In this document: one piece after another, positions 48,624 through 56,947 of the stretch
Layout: each line of letters opens with the position of its first letter
Numbering within the stretch: the stretch's first letter is position 1
Assembly (NCBI GenBank): GCA_002395085.1
Contig: DGVV01000087.1
Coordinates: 1 to 58,891, forward strand
Length of the DNA: 58,891 nt
Source of the DNA: Ruminococcus sp. UBA4275
GTDB taxonomy: Bacteria; Bacillota; Clostridia; Oscillospirales; Ruminococcaceae
Reading direction: 5' to 3'
Notes under the pieces: model-generated
The model's database searches: none
What the model was told of the DNA's origin: nothing
What the model saw: the letters and a program-made list of their open reading frames with translations, nothing else
Translations under genes and position numbers: made by a program

Positions 48624-49919
48624 TTACAGATCGTTTCGCACGATGTCCTCATAACTCTCGCGGCGCACGACTGTGCGTGCTTCGCCGTCGCGCACCATCA
48701 CGATTTCAGCACGCGGATTCCGGTTATAATTGGATGCCATCGAGTAATTATAAGCACCAGTCGCGAGGACAGCCAGCACATCGCCGGTACCGGCGGGCTG
48801 CAGCGGCATATCATCACCAATGAGGTCGCCGCTCTCACAGCACTTGCCGCCGATGGTCACGCGCTCGCTGCGGGCATCTCCTGCACGGTTCGCAATGAGC
48901 GCCTCATAGCGGGACTGATACAGGGCATAGCGCGGATTATCGCACATACCGCCGTCAACAAGCACGTAGGTGCGTACATTTGGAATGGTCTTGCGTGCCA
49001 TGACCGTATACAGCGTAATGCCTGCGCCGCCGACAATCGAACGCCCCGGCTCAAACAGCACAAAGGGTTCGGGATAATTCGCAGCTGCACAGCTTTCGCG
49101 CAGCGCACGCAGGATTGCGCGCACAATATCGCCAAAAGGCTTCGGGTCGTCCTCCTCAGTATACTTAATACCGGGACCGCCGCCGAGATTGAGGTCCGGC
49201 AGCGTCACGCCGAGTTCCTTGCGGATGCTGTCCATAAAGCGCAGCATGACACGCGCCGCCTCTGCAAACGGCTCTGTATCGAGAATCTGCGAACCGATAT
49301 GGCAGTGCAAACCGACCAGTTCCAGATGTTCATACGCGAGTGCAGCCTTCACTGCTTCGAGTGCTTCACCGGTTTCCAGTGCAAAACCGAACTTACTGTC
49401 GATCTTGCCGGTCTGAACGAATTCATGCGTATGTGCGTCGATTCCGGGCTTAATGCGCAGCATGATGCGCACGGTCTTTCCGGCTTCACCTGCAATGCAG
49501 TTGAGGCGTTCCAGTTCCGGCAGATTATCGCAGACGATTCTGCCGACACCGGTTTCCACCGCCATTTTCAGCTCCTCATTCGACTTGCTGTTGCCGTGCA
49601 TAACGAGTTTTTCGGCGGGCATACCGGCTTGCAGGGCGGTATAGAGTTCGCCGCCGGAGATGACATCCGCACCCAAACCCTCAGAGTCCACAATGCGGTA
49701 CATTTCCTTGCAGGAAAGCGCCTTACTGGCGAAGCAGATAAGTCCGCGGCCATTGTATTCGTCGCGGATGACAATCTCATAGCCGCGGCAGTTTTCGCGG
49801 ATCATGGTTTCATCCATGACATAAAGCGGTGTTCCGTGCGTCTGTGCGAGTGCGACGGTATCCGCGCCGCCAATCAGCAGATGACCTTCAGCGGAGACAG
49901 TCAGATTCGGAGTGAGCAT
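48624..49919 (-). CDS. lysA: Diaminopimelate decarboxylase LysA, 431 aa
   Basis: PLP-dependent fold type III (alanine-racemase-like) enzyme converting meso-DAP to L-lysine, last step of the DAP pathway. The PLP lysine is in CFASKALSC (about residue 66); HCHIGSQ, LNLGGGPGIKY and EPGRSIVGGAG form the cofactor phosphate site, and the second active-site loop is GGKCCESGD. AAAGGATGTAAAAT precedes the ATG. It follows the THUMP methyltransferase gene by 44 nt, and fits with DAP-type MurE encoded at 13575. Confidence 0.97.
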   Translation of the reverse strand: MLTPNLTVSAEGHLLIGGADTVALAQTHGTPLYVMDETMIRENCRGYEIVIRDEYNGRGLICFASKALSCKEMYRIVDSEGLGADVISGGELYTALQAGMPAEKLVMHGNSKSNEELKMAVETGVGRIVCDNLPELERLNCIAGEAGKTVRIMLRIKPGIDAHTHEFVQTGKIDSKFGFALETGEALEAVKAALAYEHLELVGLHCHIGSQILDTEPFAEAARVMLRFMDSIRKELGVTLPDLNLGGGPGIKYTEEDDPKPFGDIVRAILRALRESCAAANYPEPFVLFEPGRSIVGGAGITLYTVMARKTIPNVRTYVLVDGGMCDNPRYALYQSRYEALIANRAGDARSERVTIGGKCCESGDLIGDDMPLQPAGTGDVLAVLATGAYNYSMASNYNRNPRAEIVMVRDGEARTVVRRESYEDIVRNDL

Positions 49920-49963
49920 ATTTTACATCCTTTCTGTGCGGGCAAAGCCCTGTGCAGATATTT

Positions 49964-51079
49964 TTACCAATACTGATAGAGCTGGCATTGCATCATGCCG
50001 TTATAGAGCTTTCTGCGTTTCCGAGCTTTTCTGTTAAAGAGCTTTTCAAATTGTGTGTCCGGCGTGATGATACTGCAAGGGATGTCGTTGGGAATGACGC
50101 GGCTCATCGTGCGATAGAGCCCCCGTGCCTGTTCGATGTCCAGCATACGCTCACCGTAGGGCGGGTTGCACACGATATTCCAGTCCGGTTTTGCGGCAAA
50201 TTCCGCAATGTCCCGCTGTTCCACGGTAATGCGGTCCGCAACGCCGGCTTTTCTGGCATTTTCTAGGGTCAGCTTCACGGCTTCGGGATCACAATCGAAG
50301 CCAAACGCATGGAACTGCACCTCGCGGTTGATTTTTTCGCGGGCATTTTCACGCGCTTTGCGGAAGACTTCCTTCGGAATCTGCTCCCAGTTTTCGCACT
50401 GATATTTGCGGTGCAGTCCGGGCGCAATACGCATGGCACGCCGCGCACCTTCAATGAGAAATGTGCCGCTGCCGCAAAAAGGATCACAAAGCTGCGTATC
50501 CGCGCGCACATGGGAGAGATCGAGGATGCCGGCAGCCAGCGTCTCACGGATCGGCGCAGCATTTGCATTCTGCCGCCAGCCGCGTTTATAGAGCGGGATA
50601 CCGGTTGTATCGAGATACAGCGTGCAAATGTCATTGCGGATCTGGAATTGCAGCGTATGAACCGCGCCGGATTCCGGCAGCGCCTCGGAATGATAGGCGC
50701 GCTGAAGCCGTTTGACGGCTGCTTTTTTCACAATCGCCTGACAGGCAGGGACGCTGTGCAGCGCGGAATTGAGAGATGAACCCTTGACAACAAACGCATC
50801 ATCGCGCCCGATGAAATCCTCCAGCGGGAGCTGCATTACGCCGTCAAAGAGCGGATCAAAGGCAGTCCTGCCCTTCTGCGCTGCAACGGAGAACGTTCCC
50901 AGCTCAATGAGAACACGTTCCGCAGCCGTCAGCTCAATATTTGCCGCCGCGACCATATCCCAGCCGCCTTCAAAGGAGACTCTGCCGTCCGCAGCGGAAA
51001 TATCCGCCGCACTGAGGCGTACCAGTTCAAATTTCAAAACGCTTTCCAGCCCGAAATGGCACGGACAGGTAATTCGCAT
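49964..51079 (-). CDS. THUMP-domain class I rRNA methyltransferase (RlmL/YpsC type), 371 aa
   Basis: An N-terminal ferredoxin-like/THUMP region (about 1-155) is followed by a SAM-binding domain with DPFCGSGTFLIEGA and the N6/N2-methyltransferase motif NPPYGERM. The GWRQNANAAPIRETLAAGIL block is typical of the RlmL N-terminal half and its Bacillus homologue YpsC, which methylates a guanine N2 in 23S rRNA. This size corresponds to RlmL alone without the RlmK domain. It lies 20 nt after the spermidine-synthase-like gene and was probably co-transcribed with it. Confidence 0.92.
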   Translation of the reverse strand: MRITCPCHFGLESVLKFELVRLSAADISAADGRVSFEGGWDMVAAANIELTAAERVLIELGTFSVAAQKGRTAFDPLFDGVMQLPLEDFIGRDDAFVVKGSSLNSALHSVPACQAIVKKAAVKRLQRAYHSEALPESGAVHTLQFQIRNDICTLYLDTTGIPLYKRGWRQNANAAPIRETLAAGILDLSHVRADTQLCDPFCGSGTFLIEGARRAMRIAPGLHRKYQCENWEQIPKEVFRKARENAREKINREVQFHAFGFDCDPEAVKLTLENARKAGVADRITVEQRDIAEFAAKPDWNIVCNPPYGERMLDIEQARGLYRTMSRVIPNDIPCSIITPDTQFEKLFNRKARKRRKLYNGMMQCQLYQYW

Positions 51080-51099
51080 AAGCTTGCTCCGATCCGCGC

Positions 51100-52707
51100 T
51101 CAGCCGTTGATGATTCCCTGAATGCCCTCCTCGGCAAAGCGCTTTCTGTAATATTCGAGTTCCCCGCCGATCATATCGTCGATGGTCTGCATCCCAAGCA
51201 GTTCCACCGGAGCTTTGTCATCGGTCAGGATGCGGCTGCCGCCCCGGTAAAACCGGAGACCGTCCGCAGTTTGCTGCATCATGTCGCGCAGATTTCCTGC
51301 CTCAAGCCGCGCAATATTCTGTTCGAGCGTCTTCCGGATATCGGGATTCTGCGAGGCAAACAGCTCACGGTTTGTGGCATTGCGCACCTCAACGGTGTAC
51401 ACCGTATCAAATACCGATGCAATGGTATCCTGCAAGCAGGCGTTGATGCCGTCCGCACGGTCTGAAACCATGTTCATGTTGACGATCATGACGCCGTTTT
51501 CGCTGAGATGATCCCGTACTGCGGTGAAGAACTCCACAGAAGACATCTGAAACGGAATGGTGATGTCCTGATAAGCATCTACCATAATAACATCATATTT
51601 CTTGTCTGTGCCGGCAAGATAGGCTCTGCCGTCATAGGTCGCAACGGGAATCTCCGGATCAAGCGCAAAGTATTTGCGGGCAAGATCCGTAATCTTTCCG
51701 TCAATCTCGACACCGGAAATCGCCGTCTGCGGAAAATACTTGCGGCACTGTGTTGCATACGTGCCGGTTCCCATGCCGAGAATGAGCATCTCATGGGGAT
51801 CATCCGGTGCATCCAGCATCAGCGGCGCAGCGAGTGCGTAATCGTAATACATACCGGTGAGCGAATCCTGTTTCATATAGATGGACTGCACACCGAACAG
51901 CACATTTGTCGAGAGGATGACCCTGCGGTCATCCTCCTGCACCTGCAAATAATTGTAAACAGATTCGTCCTCCAGCGTAAGCGTTTTGTCCCAGAAAGCG
52001 AAACCGAGGGACATTGCTGCGAAGGTGCATACAGCGAACAGCACCGCCGAGACAATCACCCTGACCGCACCGCGCTTCACGGAAATGAAGTAAACGGCAG
52101 CGAGTACCAACAGAATGCCGGAAAAAATGACGAATGTTGCAGCCGTACCGACTGCGGGGATGGAGATAAACGTCGGAACAAACGTACCGATGATGCTGCC
52201 GATTGTATTTGCAGCGCCAAGTGCGCCGACGGTCTTTCCGCTGTCATCGAGGCTGCCGACGGTGTACTTCACCAGAGACGGCGTGACCGTGCCAAGCAGA
52301 AAAAGCGGGTAGACAAACACAATCATGCAGGAGAGAAACGCTGCCCAGATCAGGAAATTCGTATTGACCGCCACAACAAGCAGCGCCGAGACACCTGCGA
52401 TCACGAACTTGCCTGCAAAGGGAATTGCCGCAATCCAGACAGATGCAAAGAGCATCCTTGCGTAGAGTTTATCAGGATCCGGATTCTTGTCGGCGGAGCG
52501 TCCGCCATAGACATTGCCCAGCGCCATCGCAATCATGATCGTACCGATGATAATGGTCCAGACGATCTGTGAGGAGCTGAAATAGGGAGCAAGGAGTCGG
52601 CTCGCACCGAGTTCCACCGCCATGACGGACATACCGGCGAAAAACTCAGTGAGATACAGATACCATTTGTGTTTGAGAATGCGGTGATCCGCCTGCTGAT
52701 TCTTCAT
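51100..52707 (-). CDS. Membrane-bound spermidine-synthase-like protein, 535 aa
   Basis: The first half (about 15-235) holds seven or eight membrane helices, opening YLTEFFAGMSVMAVELGASR, a pattern known in fused MFS/spermidine-synthase proteins. The second half is a Rossmann methyltransferase-like domain with LILGMGTGTYATQCRKYF, GVEIDGK and VIMVDAYQD. The polyamine-site DxxxP-type residues of true SpeE are not obvious, and no speD or speA/ODC gene is near, so it may not make spermidine. The ATG overlaps the PBP1A stop by four bases (ATGA), implying coupled translation. Confidence 0.85.
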   Translation of the reverse strand: MKNQQADHRILKHKWYLYLTEFFAGMSVMAVELGASRLLAPYFSSSQIVWTIIIGTIMIAMALGNVYGGRSADKNPDPDKLYARMLFASVWIAAIPFAGKFVIAGVSALLVVAVNTNFLIWAAFLSCMIVFVYPLFLLGTVTPSLVKYTVGSLDDSGKTVGALGAANTIGSIIGTFVPTFISIPAVGTAATFVIFSGILLVLAAVYFISVKRGAVRVIVSAVLFAVCTFAAMSLGFAFWDKTLTLEDESVYNYLQVQEDDRRVILSTNVLFGVQSIYMKQDSLTGMYYDYALAAPLMLDAPDDPHEMLILGMGTGTYATQCRKYFPQTAISGVEIDGKITDLARKYFALDPEIPVATYDGRAYLAGTDKKYDVIMVDAYQDITIPFQMSSVEFFTAVRDHLSENGVMIVNMNMVSDRADGINACLQDTIASVFDTVYTVEVRNATNRELFASQNPDIRKTLEQNIARLEAGNLRDMMQQTADGLRFYRGGSRILTDDKAPVELLGMQTIDDMIGGELEYYRKRFAEEGIQGIING

Positions 52708-55109
52708 CCGACATCAGCGAAGCTCAGACCCAGTTCATAGTTCTGGCAGTACGGAGCATTGGTGGACTTCCAGTAGCCGATCGGGCCGTTCATCGGGCAG
52801 CCGATTGCCGGATTTGCAATGCAGCCGGTGTTCGGGCAGACATGGCCGACAATGACCTCATCGCAGGCGGGGTAATCATTGCCGGAATAATTCTTGGTGA
52901 TCCACTCACCGATGATGTTCTTCCAGACCAGTGCAGATTTGATCGACCAGTGGTTGCGGATTTCCTTATTCTCCGGATAACCGATCCAGACGCCGCTGAC
53001 GAAATCAGGGTTCAGACCGACGAACATGAGGTCATACCAGTCAGAAGTCGTACCGGTCTTGCCGGCAATCGGAATTTCTCTGCCGTTCGCAAACATTCTT
53101 GCAGCAGTACCGGTACCGTTCTGGACGACATTCTGGAGGAGCTTGTTCATAACGAAAGCGGTCTGCGGATTGATTGCCTGCGTGAGATCATCACCGAACT
53201 GATAGATGATTTCGCCGTCTGTATTCTTAATGTAGTCAATGATATGCGCATTGCTGAAGTTGCCGCCGCTGCCGTAAACCATGTAGGCATTGACAAGATC
53301 CTTGACCGTAATGCCATAGCCCAGACCGCCGACGGCGAGCGGAGCATAGTCGATGTCCGTGCCTTCATAGAGATCGAGACCGAGGGTCTTGGTAGCGAAA
53401 TCGTAGATATTCTGCGGACCGTAGGTTTTGACCAGCAGAGCCGGAATCGTATTATAGGATTTCTCCAGCGCGTAATAGATATTAATTTTCTGACCGGAAT
53501 AAACCGTATTGGTATTGGTATCGGAATAGTTGGTCGGCCAGAGCTTGTCCTGACCGGTCTTGGGGTCTTTGACGGTAATCGGCGGGTAGTCAAGCACCTT
53601 TGTACCCCAGGAGATGCAGTCATGCTCCAGTGCATAGCCGTAGCTGGTGACCGGCTTGATTGCCGAACCAGGCTGCTGCGGCTCATTGGAAGCATAGCTT
53701 GTACCGAGCGAACCGACCTTCTGACCGATTCCGCCGACGGTACAAAGCACTCTGCCCTGATAGTCGATTGCGGTGAAGCCTGCCTGAAGGGTCATGTTTT
53801 CCTCATCCGTGAATACGCCGTCGCCGTCCTTATCGCGGAAGAAGGTGGTAGCCTGCTTGTTGGTCATGCCGGCAAGCAGATTGTTGATGTCAGAGAACTT
53901 TTCCTCCACATACTTCTGCATTTTGGTATCAACATTGAGGTAAATCTGATAGCCTTCCTTGTTGATGATGGTCAGCGCACGGTCAAAGGAGATACCGCGC
54001 GTTTCCATCAGCATATTGGCAAATTCATAGATCGCCTCGTCAACTGCCCAGGAATTCGGCTTTTCCTCATAGCCGTCATCGAGTGTAATCGTACCGTCAT
54101 CGAGGATGGTCTGACGCTCCGGATGCAGCATCAGGAATTCCTGCGTATCGGTAAAGACCAGATGCTCATTGAGTGCCTGCTGATACTCATCGAAGGTAAT
54201 TGCGCCGTTCTCGTACATCTTTTTGAGGATGTACTCCATACGGTCACGGTTGGCTTCACGGCCGGTATTGATTCTGTTATCGGTGACATACCAGGTCTGC
54301 GTGACGTCATTGAAATCGACCTCATTCTCGCCGGCGAAGGGGTTATTGACCTCCGGAGACTGCGGAATGGCAGCCAGACAGGCAGATTCGGCAATGGTCA
54401 GATCTTCTACGTGCTTGTCGAAGTATTTGCGGGCTGCCATTTCGATACCGTTTGCAGCGCCGCCGAAGCCGACATAGTTGATATATGCTTCCAGAATCTC
54501 ATCCTTGGAATAGGATTTCTCCATCTGCATCGCGCGGTAGATTTCGCGGATCTTACGCTGCGGGCTGATGTCCTTATCTTCAGAGAGGTTCTTGACAAGC
54601 TGCTGTGTGATCGTCGAACCGCCCTGTTCGGAACTCCAGAAGTGGAGGATCATGTTGGCAAAGGAAGCAGCGGTACGCTTATAGTCCACGCCTTCATGCT
54701 GATAGAAACGCTCATCTTCGCCGTAGACGAAGGCATCGCGCGTATACTGCGGGACCTGTTCGATGTCAACAGGAAGTCTCTGGATCTCGCTCTGCGCGGT
54801 GTAGACGCATTCCTCCTCGCCGTCCTCGTTGGTCTGATAGATGTGGGTGGCGAAGCTGGTAGACATATCCTTGATACTGATTGACTTGGTTTCCTCCATA
54901 TATCCGATGATATAGGTTGTCGCTGCAATCGCGCAGATCGTACCGGTCAGCACGAACAGCAGTGCAAAGGAAAGGAATGTCGTCAGGATAATCGAACCGA
55001 TTGTACCGAGGATCCGCAGGATCAGCGGCTTGCGGCGCACCCGTTTCTTTTTCTTGTGCGGCGTCTGACGGTTTGCAGGGCGACTGGGACGACGTGTGAT
55101 TTCACTCAT
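52704..55109 (-). CDS. Class A penicillin-binding protein (PBP1A type), 801 aa
   Basis: Bifunctional peptidoglycan synthase. Basic cytoplasmic tail, membrane helix (about 28-70), GT51 transglycosylase with EDERFYQHEG (catalytic Glu about 131) and EQGGSTITQQLVKNL, then transpeptidase with SAIK (Ser about 482), SYN (about 551) and KTGT (about 684). Two oddities: an EF-hand-like loop DKDGDGVFTDEE (about 426-437) just before the transpeptidase core, and a C-terminal extension with five cysteines (about 749-788). ATG at 55109 with AAAGGAG is chosen over a longer frame. It opens the operon that continues to lysA. Confidence 0.95.
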   Translation of the reverse strand: MSEITRRPSRPANRQTPHKKKKRVRRKPLILRILGTIGSIILTTFLSFALLFVLTGTICAIAATTYIIGYMEETKSISIKDMSTSFATHIYQTNEDGEEECVYTAQSEIQRLPVDIEQVPQYTRDAFVYGEDERFYQHEGVDYKRTAASFANMILHFWSSEQGGSTITQQLVKNLSEDKDISPQRKIREIYRAMQMEKSYSKDEILEAYINYVGFGGAANGIEMAARKYFDKHVEDLTIAESACLAAIPQSPEVNNPFAGENEVDFNDVTQTWYVTDNRINTGREANRDRMEYILKKMYENGAITFDEYQQALNEHLVFTDTQEFLMLHPERQTILDDGTITLDDGYEEKPNSWAVDEAIYEFANMLMETRGISFDRALTIINKEGYQIYLNVDTKMQKYVEEKFSDINNLLAGMTNKQATTFFRDKDGDGVFTDEENMTLQAGFTAIDYQGRVLCTVGGIGQKVGSLGTSYASNEPQQPGSAIKPVTSYGYALEHDCISWGTKVLDYPPITVKDPKTGQDKLWPTNYSDTNTNTVYSGQKINIYYALEKSYNTIPALLVKTYGPQNIYDFATKTLGLDLYEGTDIDYAPLAVGGLGYGITVKDLVNAYMVYGSGGNFSNAHIIDYIKNTDGEIIYQFGDDLTQAINPQTAFVMNKLLQNVVQNGTGTAARMFANGREIPIAGKTGTTSDWYDLMFVGLNPDFVSGVWIGYPENKEIRNHWSIKSALVWKNIIGEWITKNYSGNDYPACDEVIVGHVCPNTGCIANPAIGCPMNGPIGYWKSTNAPYCQNYELGLSFADVG

Positions 55110-55183
55110 AGCCAAAAGCTCCTTTCGGAATATGTGCAGCACGGTATCGGGATGCCGCACGAAGTTACAAACATACACGATAT

Positions 55184-55212
55184 ATTATAGCACAAAATCC
55201 GCGGCTTGTTAA
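55184..55212 (-). promoter_or_regulatory. PBP1A operon promoter
   Basis: TTAACA (complement of 55207-55212), 17-nt spacer, TATAAT (complement of 55184-55189). Start near 55177. Its -35 overlaps that of the divergent plus-strand promoter. Confidence 0.75.
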
Positions 55213-55233
55213 GCACTTTTTCAAAATTATAAT
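55206..55233 (+). promoter_or_regulatory. Promoter of the BofC-like gene pair
   Basis: TTGTTA (55206-55211), 16-nt spacer, TATAAT (55228-55233). The -35 shares five bases with that of the PBP1A promoter, so the two divergent promoters may compete. Confidence 0.55.
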
Positions 55234-55311
55234 GGAATTTTCAAAAATCGGGCATAAAAGTTCGATTTTTACGGCATACTGTCTGTAATCTGGAAAGGAA
55301 GGTGCGTCTAA

Positions 55312-55722
55312 ATGTTCACATCAACAAAATGGATCGCGGCAGGAATCGCCGCAGCGGCGGCTGGCATCCTCACAGGTGCGGCACTGATGGTGCTGCCGCA
55401 TTCCGCATCGTTTTCGCTGCCGTCGGAGGACATCCCGCTGCCGGCGGCTGCCGCAGAGACCTTGCAGATGCAGAATCAGCAGGTATCCGCATCCGCGCCG
55501 CAGGACGCCGCCAAAGTGCCGGATCTGCCGGAAAAGACGTATCTGCTGAAATTGCGCGGAGATACGCTCTATGTGTATGAGGAGGGCGCACGCGAAGCCT
55601 CAGAAGAATACGACCTGCCGGCAGGCTGGCTGCCGGATTATGACCGCATTCTGCTGGAATACGGGATGCGCTGCACCGGCGAACAGGAGATGCGCAGTCT
55701 GGTTGAGGATTACGTTTCATGA
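55312..55722 (+). CDS. Membrane-anchored protein with BofC C-terminal-like domain, 136 aa
   Basis: One N-terminal membrane segment (about 7-30) serves as signal anchor, then a proline/alanine/glutamine-rich linker, then a 60-residue domain TYLLKLRGDTLYVYEEGARE ending LRSLVEDYVS. This resembles the BofC C-terminal/YvLKEYxGxIAVF domain found in many Firmicutes, where BofC inhibits a sporulation protease in Bacillus; the match is by pattern only. GAAAGGAAGG precedes ATG 55312. The next gene overlaps it by ATGA. Located divergently from PBP1A, so it probably faces the wall. Confidence 0.7.
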   Translation: MFTSTKWIAAGIAAAAAGILTGAALMVLPHSASFSLPSEDIPLPAAAAETLQMQNQQVSASAPQDAAKVPDLPEKTYLLKLRGDTLYVYEEGAREASEEYDLPAGWLPDYDRILLEYGMRCTGEQEMRSLVEDYVS

Positions 55723-56498
55723 CGCTGCGGCACGAAGCAGCACACCGGCTGCGGATGCACCGGCGGAGTGCGGCTGTCATCGGCATCGCGCGCTGGCTGA
55801 CCGGTGCAGTGTGCCTGTTTTGCGGCTGTTTCACGCAGCACCTGCTTTCCGGTACGCCGGCGCTGCTGCAAACGCTGTATCTGCCCGCAGCCGTACTGGT
55901 CTCTCTGCCGGCGGTCACGCCGCTGCGGATGCAGACCGACTGGCAAATCGGGCGCATCGGCGGCACGCTGGATGAAAATGACCTCGGCTTTCTGGGATGC
56001 AGCAGCAATCTCTGGCTGTGGCGGCGTGCAATCCGCGTGCAATTCCTGCAAAAGGGCATCCTGCTGCTTTCCGCCGTGCCGATGTGCCTGCTGTGGGCGG
56101 CAGCGGGAACTGTCTGGGCGCTGATTCCGGAGTCTTCGGAAAGCATCCTGCCGCTGCTGACTGTGCTGCATCTGCTGATTCTGACGGCGGCAGCGGTCTG
56201 TCTTCCGCTGCGAACGGCTGCTGCGGCAGCGGCACTCCCCTTCAGTTTTCTGAAGATGCCGCATGAATCGCCGCTTCGCATTCTGCGGATGGCATTTCAC
56301 CTGACACGCGGACAGACAGCAGGCATTCTCATGCAGCGGCTTCTGACTTTGCCGTTTCTGCTACTGCCCTTTACGGCGGCACAGGCGCTGCCGGTTCTGC
56401 TTTGCGCGGAGCAGATGCGCAGCGGCAGGGCATGGCGCAGAATGCAGCCGCATCCTGCGGGATTCTTCTCCCGTCTGGAACTGCACGCCGCCGTCTGA
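55719..56498 (+). CDS. Unknown polytopic membrane protein, 259 aa
   Basis: An arginine/histidine-rich N-terminus (MTLRHEAAHRLRMHRRS) precedes about five or six hydrophobic segments (roughly 20-40, 45-68, 112-135, 145-185, 205-230). It is high in leucine and alanine, with no motif I recognise; DUF975-type membrane proteins have a comparable layout but the similarity is not compelling. The ATG overlaps the BofC-like gene stop by four bases, so expression is coupled. It ends before the terminator shared with the tRNA genes. Confidence 0.7.
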   Translation: MTLRHEAAHRLRMHRRSAAVIGIARWLTGAVCLFCGCFTQHLLSGTPALLQTLYLPAAVLVSLPAVTPLRMQTDWQIGRIGGTLDENDLGFLGCSSNLWLWRRAIRVQFLQKGILLLSAVPMCLLWAAAGTVWALIPESSESILPLLTVLHLLILTAAAVCLPLRTAAAAAALPFSFLKMPHESPLRILRMAFHLTRGQTAGILMQRLLTLPFLLLPFTAAQALPVLLCAEQMRSGRAWRRMQPHPAGFFSRLELHAAV

Positions 56499-56556
56499 GA
56501 AACAGATCTGTGCAATGCAAGGGCACAGCGCACGCAAATTCCAAACAGCAAAAGAA

Positions 56557-56584
56557 AAAGACCGATGCGATTGCATCGGTCTTT
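56557..56584 (-). terminator. Terminator of the tRNA-Thr-tRNA-Tyr transcript
   Basis: A perfect 12-bp stem, 56557-56568 with 56573-56584, GATT loop; on the minus strand it ends in TCTTTTTCTTTTG. It begins 5 nt past the tRNA-Tyr 3' end and may also stop the plus-strand gene ending at 56498. Confidence 0.88.
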
Positions 56585-56588
56585 GGGA

Positions 56589-56670
56589 TGGGAGAGGGTG
56601 GATTTGAACCACCGAAGCGAAACGCAACAGATTTACAGTCTGCCCCCTTTGGCCACTCGGGAACTCTCCC
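56589..56670 (-). tRNA. tRNA-Tyr (GTA)
   Basis: Acceptor stem GGGAGAG (complement of 56664-56670) pairs with CTCTCCC; discriminator A. Anticodon GTA is the complement of 56634-56636, within CTGTAAA. A long variable arm and the T arm GGTTCAAATCC are present, giving the 82-nt class II tRNA-Tyr of bacteria. CCA is not encoded. Confidence 0.97.
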
Positions 56671-56681
56671 ATTTCATATAA

Positions 56682-56754
56682 AGCTGGTGGACGGACTTGA
56701 ACCCCCGACCTGCTGATTACAAATCAGCTGCTCTACCAACTGAGCTACACCAGC
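56682..56754 (-). tRNA. tRNA-Thr (TGT)
   Basis: Acceptor stem GCTGGTG (complement of 56748-56754) pairs with CACCAGC. D arm GCTCAGTTGGTAGAGC, anticodon loop TTTGTAA (anticodon TGT), T arm GGGTTCAAGTCC. 73 nt, discriminator U, CCA not encoded. It precedes tRNA-Tyr by 11 nt in the same transcript. Confidence 0.97.
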
Positions 56755-56808
56755 ATTTTTTGAAGTTCGTCCTCCGGAAGTTCGTCGCTTCCGTGACTCA
56801 GCTTGTTT

Positions 56809-56837
56809 ATTATAGCACAGCAAGGCAGAAATGTCAA
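56809..56837 (-). promoter_or_regulatory. Promoter of the tRNA operon
   Basis: TTGACA (complement of 56832-56837), 17-nt spacer, TATAAT (complement of 56809-56814): a perfect consensus, as expected for strongly expressed tRNA genes. Confidence 0.9.
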
Positions 56838-56910
56838 GCGTTTTTTTCGTATTTTTCAAACTTTGGCAGATTATACAAATTCCGTTCCATTTGTTCAATG
56901 TTATAGATAC

Positions 56911-56937
56911 AGGGGCTTTCTTTGCCGGAAAGCCCCT
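56911..56937 (-). terminator. Stem-loop after the M23 peptidase gene
   Basis: AGGGGCTTTC (56911-56920) pairs with GAAAGCCCCT (56928-56937), 10 bp, loop of 7 nt, 11 nt past the stop. The T-run on the minus strand is missing, so its termination strength is uncertain. Confidence 0.55.
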
Positions 56938-56947
56938 GCCATTTGCC

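Noticed and set aside
52842..54884. Plus-strand ORF of 680 codons opposite PBP1A
   Set aside because: Antisense to a gene with all catalytic motifs intact; no ribosome site and no recognisable domain.
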